From NCBI GenBank assembly GCA_044450785.1, contig JBIOJM010000208.1:1-17802 (forward strand): a stretch of 17,802 nucleotides of DNA, written 5' to 3'. The notes under the pieces were generated by a model, which did not search any database, was not told the origin of the DNA, and was given only the letters and a program-made list of their open reading frames with translations. Numbering within the stretch: position 1 is the stretch's first letter; the number at the start of each line of letters is the position of its first letter. Both the position numbers and the translations under genes were made by a program. This stretch comes from JBIOJM01 sp044450785. Its GTDB lineage: Bacteria; Planctomycetota; Planctomycetia; Isosphaerales; Isosphaeraceae. Shown piece after piece: positions 1 through 6,800 of this stretch.

Positions 1-240
1 CGCCTTGACGTGGGCCTGCTGGAGGGCGTTTTCTCCCGCGTCGTGCCACGGGCGAAGGTCAAAGGTCTGGCGCTTGAGGATTTCGGCGAGCCACGGCCTG
101 ATGGCCTGGTCAGACAGTGGACTGGCGGCGTCCGGGAGCGTGACGAAGAAAACCGGTGCGACCCCTTCGCCCAGACATTGGCGCATGGCCTCGTAACGGA
201 CGTAATCTTCCCACTGATGAAGAGATCGTAGAGCATGCAC
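1..240 (-). CDS. Unrecognised protein, N-terminal part only (runs off left edge)
   Basis: About 80 codons are open on the minus strand from a GTG at 240 to the window edge. The translation starts VHALRSLHQWEDYVRYEAMR and continues through a hydrophobic stretch (APVFFVTLPDA) and PWLAEILKRQTFDLRPW. I do not recognise a family. Third codon positions become GC-rich within about a dozen codons of the proposed start. The same frame further upstream (to a stop at 360) is AT-rich at third positions, while the overlapping ATPase frame is GC-rich there, so the gene probably begins close to 240 rather than deep inside the ATPase gene. The GTG lies 8 bp after the ATPase stop, so the two are almost certainly cotranscribed. 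There is no strong Shine-Dalgarno, only a purine-rich AGAACAAGAA. An alternative start is ATG at 186. The right end of the protein cannot be judged. Confidence 0.6.
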   Translation of the reverse strand, partial: MHALRSLHQWEDYVRYEAMRQCLGEGVAPVFFVTLPDAASPLSDQAIRPWLAEILKRQTFDLRPWHDAGENALQQAHVKA

Positions 241-248
241 TTCTTGTT

Positions 249-1673
249 CTAGAGGAAACTGATTGCGTGGCCGTAATTGAAGAGCTTCGTCAAAACGTAG
301 TTGGCGATCTCCGAGCGGGTCGTAACTGTGCGCCACATCATCTCGAGCCGGACGGGGTCAAGATGCGGATTGCAAACGAGGTCGCTTTTCCGGGTCAGTC
401 CTCCACCGAGGTCGATCTCTTGCTCGAACCGTTCGATCAAGCCGCAATCGACCAGTGCCTGTCCCAGAGCTTTGTTGAGAGCGATGTCGTTCGTCTTGGC
501 GATGGCCATCAGTGCATCGAACGGGGCCATCCGCTCGGCCTTCGGCTTGGGACCTCGTTTCAGGGTTCCCACTGGCTCGCCTCGGAGCGCACTGGCAAGT
601 TCGCTGTCCAGAAGACGATCTTTCCCGCTGGTTGCTCCGTTCACGGTAAAGCCGGATTTCGCCAGCTCGACACGGAGGAATTTATCTGCATATTCATGGA
701 TGACCTCGATTGCGGTCAGCGCCGGAAGGTGAAGGATCTTGGAGTCAAAAGCCGCGCCCAGCAAGCCCAGACGTTCTGGGTGTTCCTTCATTTCCTTGAC
801 GATGTTCGCATCCGTTGCCGCCATCAGGCGATCGACATCGGCTGTCGAGTACTGGCCGCGGGTCAGGACGCCAACATCGGCCTCGGGATCATTCATCGCG
901 ATCACAACGACCCACATCCGGCATTGTTCCTGGGCCAAGAGCTTGCTGGCCAGGATCTCACGGTTTTTCCGCTCCTCGACCTGCAGGAGCTTGAGGAAGG
1001 TTCCGATGGTCCCGGCCTGGCCCGCGAGATCTTCGGCGCGTTCCTCCGAGATTCCCAGCTCGGCCAGCGACGCTCCGTAATTGAAGGTCGCGACCGTTTG
1101 GCGCGCGATCCTGAGGTATTCGCTTCGTGCAGGGCCGCTGTAGCGAAACACTGGCTCCTCGACGCCGAGAAGGGCCTCGCCGCCGATCTGACACGCTGCC
1201 GCCACCAGCTTGTCCGCGATCGGTTCCGAATTGCAGGGCCAGACCACGACGGTCCGCTCACCCGCGGTTGACCGGACGAAGGCGTTGATTGCGAGAGTCG
1301 CCGACTCGATCTCGACGTCGGACGTGTCTCCCAAGGCTTCCCGGCTCTCGATGACGACGACCCTCATCGCCCCCTCGGTGGGAAAGAGAGCCTGGAGTCC
1401 TTCCCGGATCGGTTCGTCGCGCCTGAGCGAGACGGTTTGGACACCCTTCCTGAAAAGTCCCAACGTGTGGAGAAGGGTCGTTTTCCCGGATCCGGTTTCC
1501 CCCCTGAGGACCAGAAATGCTCCGCAGAGCGAAGAGGCCATCTCATCGTGGAGGTGATCGAATTTCCTTAACCCTTCCTCGACCGGAACGATCAAGGATT
1601 TGAGGTCAAGGCCATTCAGCATCTTCTCGACGCTCTCAAACCGGATTGGAACTCTCGGCCTGGGGATGGTCAT
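249..1673 (-). CDS. P-loop ATPase, family not recognised
   Basis: This is a 474-aa protein starting MTIPRPRV. A Walker A motif (GETGSGKTT) lies at residues 58-66 after a hydrophobic strand, FLVLR. A Walker B-like strand (RVVVIES) is near 104-110, and another strand ending in a polar residue (TVVVWPCNS), possibly sensor 1, is near 141-149. The rest is mostly helical: a charged stretch at 230-250, a basic linker (KRGPKPKAER) near 372-381, and a C-terminal region (DPVRLEMMWRT, IANYVLTKLFNYG) that could be a partner-binding or winged-helix segment. I chose ATG 1673 because a GAGAGAGAG purine tract lies about 5-13 nt upstream. The frame stays open to 2069, but that 132-residue extension reads like translated repeat DNA. 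The next gene follows after 8 bp, suggesting an ATPase plus effector or adaptor pair. A role in defence or transposition is possible by analogy with such pairs, but nothing here proves it. Confidence 0.85.
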   Translation of the reverse strand: MTIPRPRVPIRFESVEKMLNGLDLKSLIVPVEEGLRKFDHLHDEMASSLCGAFLVLRGETGSGKTTLLHTLGLFRKGVQTVSLRRDEPIREGLQALFPTEGAMRVVVIESREALGDTSDVEIESATLAINAFVRSTAGERTVVVWPCNSEPIADKLVAAACQIGGEALLGVEEPVFRYSGPARSEYLRIARQTVATFNYGASLAELGISEERAEDLAGQAGTIGTFLKLLQVEERKNREILASKLLAQEQCRMWVVVIAMNDPEADVGVLTRGQYSTADVDRLMAATDANIVKEMKEHPERLGLLGAAFDSKILHLPALTAIEVIHEYADKFLRVELAKSGFTVNGATSGKDRLLDSELASALRGEPVGTLKRGPKPKAERMAPFDALMAIAKTNDIALNKALGQALVDCGLIERFEQEIDLGGGLTRKSDLVCNPHLDPVRLEMMWRTVTTRSEIANYVLTKLFNYGHAISFL

Positions 1674-1776
1674 TGTGCTCTCTCTCGCCGGCTCGACCCA
1701 TCGGACGTTCCTCTTTCGTTCCTCCCGCTCCGGGCAGGTGTTCGTCGTCGTCGCCTCGGCCCGGAACCGAGTTCTC

Positions 1777-1782
1777 AGTATA
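1777..1782 (-). promoter_or_regulatory. Possible -10 element for the ATPase gene
   Basis: On the minus strand this reads TATACT, five of six matches to the sigma70 -10 consensus, about 104 bp upstream of the chosen ATPase ATG. The hexamer 17 bp further upstream (GCGACG) matches the -35 consensus poorly, so this is only a candidate. Confidence 0.25.
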
Positions 1783-1980
1783 GCCTGCCGCCGGGGCCAC
1801 GTCGCGGTGGCGTGGCTGGGGCTGACTGGCCCAGACGAGTGAACGGTGCATCGTCTCTTCCGCCAGTGCGAGCCCCGCGCTTCGATCCGGCTCGAGCAAT
1901 GGAGAGGATTGTGGAACCCCGTTCGGGTTCGATGGATACAAATGGAACATGGAATGAATGGTTGAAGCCCGTTCCCGTTC

Positions 1981-2004
1981 CCAGGGTGCGCTGCGCGACC
2001 CTGG
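1981..2004. repeat. 7-bp inverted repeat, part of a probable dispersed element
   Basis: CCAGGGT (1981-1987) pairs perfectly with ACCCTGG (1998-2004) around a GC-rich 10-nt loop. It sits in a 140-bp block (about 1905-2045) with internal near-repeats such as CCCGTTCCCGTTCCC that does not look coding. This block is a candidate dispersed intergenic element. The hairpin is directly visible; dispersal cannot be tested in one window. Confidence 0.5.
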
Positions 2005-2112
2005 GCTTTGATGTGCAACGCCTGCGGCGTATTGAATCCGCCCCGGCCAAAGAACCGACTGCCACGCAAAGCAAGCGGTTTGAGATCACCACGGTCCGCG
2101 CCCTCACCCCAG

Positions 2113-2132
2113 CCCTCTCCCTCGGGAGAGGG
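2113..2132. repeat. 9-bp near-perfect palindrome (CCCTCTCCC / GGGAGAGGG)
   Basis: CCCTCTCCC at 2113-2121 is followed by TC and then GGGAGAGGG at 2124-2132. As a hairpin it would have an 8-bp stem and a CTCG loop. It is preceded by CCCTCACCCCAG, a pairing of motifs common in dispersed intergenic repeats of GC-rich bacteria. It lacks a T-tract, so I do not call it an intrinsic terminator. Confidence 0.6.
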
Positions 2133-2178
2133 AGCCAGAAACCGTTCATCGGCCGCGGGGTAGCCGGATCGACGGATT

Positions 2179-2219
2179 TACAATCGACTCCTGGTTGCCG
2201 GACGTCGCCGTATCGGCGA
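2179..2219 (+). promoter_or_regulatory. Possible -10 and downstream operator-like repeat for the serine hydrolase gene
   Basis: TACAAT at 2179-2184 matches the sigma70 -10 consensus at five of six positions, but no acceptable -35 lies 16-18 bp upstream. About 20 bp downstream, TCGCCG-TAT-CGGCGA (2205-2219) is a perfect 6-bp inverted repeat, placed where a repressor or a 5'UTR hairpin could act before the ATG at 2275. Both are candidates only. Confidence 0.25.
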
Positions 2220-2274
2220 TGATCCAAACGTGTCGGAACCCAGCGTCCTGATCAATCATCCCAAGGTCACGAGC

Positions 2275-3744
2275 ATGAAAACTCTTTCACTCGCCGCATT
2301 CGTCGTTTGGAGTGGCTCCGTTTGCATCGCCGCGGAACCGTTGCCGCGCAGCAGCCCGGAGGCACAGGGCATCGCGTCCTCCGACATCCTCGCGTACATA
2401 CTCGCGGCCGATAAGAATATCGAGTCGATGAACAGCTTCATGCTCGTGCGCCACGGCCAGGTGGTTGCGGAGGGCTGGTGGGCGCCGTATAACGCCGCCT
2501 CTCCCCACTCGCTGTATTCGCTCAGCAAGAGTTTCACCTCGACGGCCGTGGGACTGGCCATCACGGAGGGTAAGCTGAGCGTCGACGATGAGGTTCTGAA
2601 ATTCTTTCCCGAAGATGCGCCGGCCGAACCGAGCAAGAACCTGAAGGCGATGCGGGTCAGCGACCTGCTGCGTATGTCCACGGGACATCAGGTCGAGCCG
2701 GCGCGCACGCCCGCCAAGCCGTGGACCAAGACCTTCCTGGCGCAGCCCGTGCCTCACAAGCCCGGCACCCATTTCCTGTACAACACATCGGCGACGTACA
2801 TGCTCTCCGCGATCGTTCAAAAGGCGACGGGAATGACGGTGCTCGATTACCTGAGACCGCGACTCTTCGATCCGTTGGGCATCGAACACCCGACCTGGGA
2901 AACCAGCCCCCAAGGCATCTCGGCAGGCGGTTACGGGCTCTCCATCCGCACCGAGGACATCGCGCGATTCGGTCAGCTCTATCTGCGGAAGGGAAACTGG
3001 AACGGGAAACAGTTGGTGCCGGCGGCGTGGGTGGAAGCGGCCACGACACGCCAGACCTCGAACGGCAGCAATCCAAAGAGTGATTGGGATCAGGGCTACG
3101 GCTACCAGTTCTGGCGATCCAGAAGTAACGCCTACCGCGGCGACGGTGCGTTCGGGCAATACTGCATCGTGATGCCCGAGCAGGATGCCGTCATCGCGAT
3201 CACCAGCGGCGTGAAAGACATGCAGTCGGTCCTGACCCTGGTGTGGGACAAACTTCTCCCGGCCATGAAGCCGGCCCCCCTGGCCACCGATCTCGATTCC
3301 CGGAAGAAGCTCGAGCTCACGTTGTCAAGTCTGACGTTGCGTACCGTGGAGGGTCCCGGCTCGCCCGCAAAAGGCTCGAACAAGAAATATGTGTTTCCGG
3401 CCAACGCCCGGAAACTCGAAGCGATCACGCTCGAGAGCGGCGCCAAGGACGCGGTGGTGACCCTGGTGGCGCGATTCGCTGGTGTCGAAAAGAGGATCCT
3501 TTGCGGGCACGGCGCCTGGCAGAAAGGCCGGCTGGCGTACGGCTCGTTACCCGAGCAACCGGCGGCGGTCAGCGGAGCATGGACCACGGACGACACGTTC
3601 ACGGCCAAAGTCTGCTTCTACGAAACGCCGTTCATCACCACGCTCAGATTGAAGTTCGCCGGGGACCAGTTGCTCCTCGACTCCGAGTCGAACGTCGGAT
3701 TCGGCTTGACCAAACAATCACAACTGGTGGGGAAGGCGGAGTGA
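2275..3744 (+). CDS. Exported serine hydrolase, class C beta-lactamase / penicillin-binding protein-like
   Basis: This is a 489-aa protein. Residues 1-20 (MKTLSLAAFVVWSGSVCIAA) form a signal peptide, probably cleaved before EPLP, so the enzyme acts outside the cytoplasmic membrane. The catalytic SxxK motif is S82-L-S-K85 in LYSLSKSFTST. The second-motif tyrosine is Y169 in FLYNTSATYMLSAIVQ. GGYGLSIRTEDIARFGQLYL (219-238) and the YRGDGAFGQ segment (287-294, in place of the usual KTG/HxG) are typical of this beta-lactamase-like serine hydrolase family. Its members are esterases, D-amino-acid or peptide hydrolases and occasional beta-lactamases; the substrate cannot be told here. About 150 extra C-terminal residues follow the catalytic domain. 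ATG 2275 is chosen for its signal peptide and an upstream AAGG about 9 nt away. An in-frame GTG at 2230 would place 15 unlikely residues before the signal peptide. The gene is convergent with the RHS gene. Confidence 0.9.
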   Translation: MKTLSLAAFVVWSGSVCIAAEPLPRSSPEAQGIASSDILAYILAADKNIESMNSFMLVRHGQVVAEGWWAPYNAASPHSLYSLSKSFTSTAVGLAITEGKLSVDDEVLKFFPEDAPAEPSKNLKAMRVSDLLRMSTGHQVEPARTPAKPWTKTFLAQPVPHKPGTHFLYNTSATYMLSAIVQKATGMTVLDYLRPRLFDPLGIEHPTWETSPQGISAGGYGLSIRTEDIARFGQLYLRKGNWNGKQLVPAAWVEAATTRQTSNGSNPKSDWDQGYGYQFWRSRSNAYRGDGAFGQYCIVMPEQDAVIAITSGVKDMQSVLTLVWDKLLPAMKPAPLATDLDSRKKLELTLSSLTLRTVEGPGSPAKGSNKKYVFPANARKLEAITLESGAKDAVVTLVARFAGVEKRILCGHGAWQKGRLAYGSLPEQPAAVSGAWTTDDTFTAKVCFYETPFITTLRLKFAGDQLLLDSESNVGFGLTKQSQLVGKAE

Positions 3745-3819
3745 GGGAGAGTCGTGAAAAGGCTCCCGACCCCTTTTCTCCGTTGAAAAGGCTCCCGACC
3801 CGTTTTCCGTCCCTCACTC
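3739..3819. terminator. Bidirectional convergent terminator: two tandem hairpins inside an outer 10-bp stem
   Basis: GAGTGAGGGA at 3739-3748 is the exact inverse of TCCCTCACTC at 3810-3819. These arms contain the stop codon of the serine hydrolase (3742-3744) and of the RHS gene (3814-3816). Between them are two 22-bp near-identical units with a 29-bp period, 3756-3777 and 3785-3806 (one mismatch). The first folds as GAAAAGG - 9-nt loop - CCTTTTC; the second has one mismatch in the stem. Runs of T follow the stem on one strand and runs of A precede it, so termination in both directions is plausible. The units resemble short dispersed palindromes of planctomycetes, which is inference. Confidence 0.7.
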
Positions 3820-6800
3820 GCGCTGGTTCGGCCCGCCATATGTGTGCTTGCCGGTCGTGTCCCAGGTTCTGATGGTGTCGGCCAATGCCTGCGAATAGGA
3901 GGCCGGCATACTGGCCGCGAGGATTGCGACCTCCCGTTCTGCGCAGCCCTTCTTCGTCCAGTAAGAACGAGCCTTGGCGACTTCGGTGGTTTCCGTCGCC
4001 TGCGCCTTGGCCTTGGCCGGGCCGTTCATCCATGTTGTGAAGTCCGTCACGTGATCGCCCTCGGCCCGCTTCACCCACTGCGCCAGCGCGACGGGCTCCA
4101 GCTCCGGCCTCACGACCACCACGGCCCAGATGGTTACGTGGTAGTCGATGAAGGTCCGGTTGCCGAAGGGGTTGAGATTGTTCGCGCAACCGCATGTGGC
4201 GCCGATGTCGATATTCACGCTGGTCTCGGCCAGGTCGTTGGGCAGAAAGTCCACCTTCCGGCCATAGATGTTGGTAATCGAGGTGCCTTCGCTCCAGACC
4301 GTGTCGCCGACCTTCCAGGTCAGCAGGCCGGTCGTGTCCTCGGCCGCCGCCGGAGAGTTCCAGGCGTAGGTGTACCCGTTCCCCAAGTTGCCCGCGTCGT
4401 ACGAGATCCCAGCCGGGTCGCGCGAGATGAACCGCCCCTGAACCGCGTTGTATTCCCGCGCCTGGTCGTAGTACAACCCCGTCTCCGGGTCCAGTCTCAT
4501 GCCCACGAACAGGAACGGGTTGCCGACCAGGCTCACGCCCCCGGGCGTCACGACATCGCCGGCACCGAAGACCACCGAGCCGCTCGGACCGGGGTCGAAC
4601 ACTGTCTGACGGCCATAGGCGTCGTACTGGTAGGCTTCGAGGATCTTGCCGGTGTTGTCCGTCAGGGCAAAGACCGAGCCAAGCGCGTTCTGGTAATAGA
4701 AGAGGCGCTGGTCACCCGGACCGGTGGCTGTGGCATCACCGTTCAGGTTGCGGTCCATGACCAGCACCTCGTTAATACCCCTGCCGTAGACGTACTGCTG
4801 AGTCAGCGTGCCGGCGCCGTTGTGCTCCTCGATTTCCTGCTGCCCGTCCAGGTAGTAGTCAGTGGTGCCGTTTGAGCCGCCGGAGTTGGTGACGACCTTC
4901 TGGATGCGCCGCCCCAGGGCATCGTAGGAGTAGACGGCGATCAGCGCGCTGCTTGACTTGAGGGTCACGGTGCGGAGCCGGTTCTCGGCATCGTATGTAT
5001 ACAAGTAAGTGCCGTCGTCGGTCTGGTTGCCGTTGTTATCGTAGAGGATCGTCGCGGGGCCGCCGGCCGCCGGCGCGCTCTGGGTCAGCTCGTTGGTGGA
5101 GGAGAACTGCTGCGACTGGCCGTTGACCTGGATCCAGTTGCCCACGCCGTCCAGTGTCCAACTGCTTTGCAACGGGGCGATGCCCCCCGACGCTCGGTTG
5201 AAGGTGATCAGGCGGTACGCCGAGTCGTAGGTGTAGGTCTCGCTGTTCTTCGGGTCTTGCAACTTCCCTTCGGTGAGCTTGTTCCCCATCCGGTCGTAGG
5301 TGTAGGTGAAGCCGACAATCAGGGAGTTGTCCGACCGCAGGTCGCGCACCTCGATCGGCCGGCGGTCGCCGTCATAGCCGATGTCCGCGGTCCCGGCGTT
5401 GTTGAGATACGTCTCGAACGTGCCGGCCTGCGGGTAGAGCTGCTCGATCACCCGGTCCACGCCCATGTAGTCGTACACGGCGATCGGCTGCGACGCCCCC
5501 TGGTCCGAGACGGTCTTCTCCCGCTCCAGGTCGTCGTAAGTATAGACCTCGACGCGGCCGTTGGGGTAGGTCAGGGCGCTGCGCAGGTTGTCCGCCCGCC
5601 AGGCCGAGGAGATCACCTGGGTCGGCTGGCCGCCGATCGACTGCGCCTCCTCGATGATCCGGCCGAGGCTGTCATAGGCGTCGGTGACGGTCGAGTCGTC
5701 GCTCGCGGTCGTCGGGTCGTTGTTGTCGAAGGCGGAGGTCATCCGCGACAGGCCGTCGTACTGGAAGTTCTGGATGGTGGTCCCCTGCACGACCGTCGTG
5801 CTCCCCGGAACGGCCGGGATCGAGACGGGGGCCGGGGCGAAGATCGGATCGCCAGCGAACGAGTCGTGCTGGCCCGCGCGGAAATCACGGACGGCGATCA
5901 CGCGGTCGATGGCGTCGTATTTGGTGAACGTCTCGGTGCCGTTCTCGTCCTGATAGATCAGGACATTGTCGTTCGGCGAAAAGCCCCAGACCTTCGTCGT
6001 CGGCGGGTTGTCGTTAACCTGGTTGGCCAGGGTCGGGAACAGCGACGCGACGGCGGCGATCAAGGCCTGTGCCTCGGCGAGCTGGGAGTTGATCTCCGCG
6101 TTCGGGATGGTCGACGGGTTGTTGATCGTCGCGGCGGTCGGGGTCGGGATCACCCGGGACCCGAGGATGTTCGCCTCGGTGTAGGTCGAGCCGACGACCA
6201 GGCCCTCGGACTGGGCGACCTGGCGGTTGAGGTCGTCGTAGAGGTAGAGCGTGACATTGCCGTCGTCGTCGATCATCGACGAGAGCAGCGAGTCCTTGTC
6301 GTAGTTCCAGCCGGTCCGGATGATGCCGTCGCCGCCGGCCTGGGTCGTATCGGGCGTCGGTGGGAACGACTCCGGCGCTGGCGGGGTGTCCTTGACTCCG
6401 TAGATCGACGCGCCGATGTGGGCACCGTCTCCCTTGCCGCTGGCGGTCAGGATCTGCTCCTCGCGGACCTTGCGGTCGAGGCCGTCGAAGTAGTAAAGCG
6501 TGACGTTGCCGAACGTGTTGGTCGTGTTGACCGTCAGGGTACCATTGGCGAAGGCGCGGCGGCTGATGACCGGGCCGGCGGGACCGTCGGCGTCGGCCAT
6601 CGCCACGAGGTTGTTACGCGAGTCATAGCGGTCGTAGGTCGTCTCGCCGAGGTTGTCCACCGTCTCCTGGAGGCGGTTCAGGCTGTCGTAGAAATAGGTC
6701 GTGAGGAATATCTCGTTGGGGACGCCCAGGACCTGGGAGACATCGGTTTCGCGCGTCTCGATGACGTTGCTGTCGGCGTCGTAGGCCGTGATGACGGTGT

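Larger units (their letters stand above)
1674..2274. other. Divergent intergenic region, 601 bp, repeat-like, no convincing gene
   Basis: This region separates the ATPase gene (leftward) from the serine hydrolase gene (rightward). Frames are open across it on both strands, but their translations are rich in Arg, Pro and Ser with no domain or hydrophobic pattern, and no start has a good ribosome-binding site. It holds a 7-bp hairpin (1981-2004), a 9-bp palindrome (2113-2132), a candidate leftward -10 near 1777-1782, a candidate rightward -10 at 2179-2184 and a small inverted repeat at 2205-2219. The stretch from about 1905 to 2045 looks like a dispersed planctomycete intergenic repeat; this is inference from general familiarity, not from a second copy in the window. 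Confidence 0.55.

Noticed and set aside
1..336. A frameshift joining the ATPase and the left-edge gene into one protein
   Set aside because: The ATPase ends naturally with good coding bias up to its stop, and a usable GTG follows 8 bp later; two adjacent genes explain the data better.
249..360. Extension of the left-edge gene upstream into the ATPase gene (to GTG 336)
   Set aside because: In this stretch the third codon positions of that frame are AT-rich while those of the ATPase frame are GC-rich, so the ATPase is the coding frame here.
156..1271. Long open frame (371 codons) on the plus strand opposite the ATPase gene
   Set aside because: It lies antisense to a gene with a clear Walker A motif and GC-rich third positions. 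Its own translation has no recognisable domain; such shadow frames are expected in GC-rich DNA.
1674..2069. N-terminal extension of the ATPase by 132 residues
   Set aside because: The extension is translated intergenic repeat (His/Arg/Pro-rich, no domain), and a purine-rich ribosome-binding site precedes ATG 1673.
1812..2222. Open frame of 136 codons on the plus strand in the divergent intergenic region
   Set aside because: It spans the palindromic repeat block, lacks a ribosome-binding site and has no domain-like pattern.
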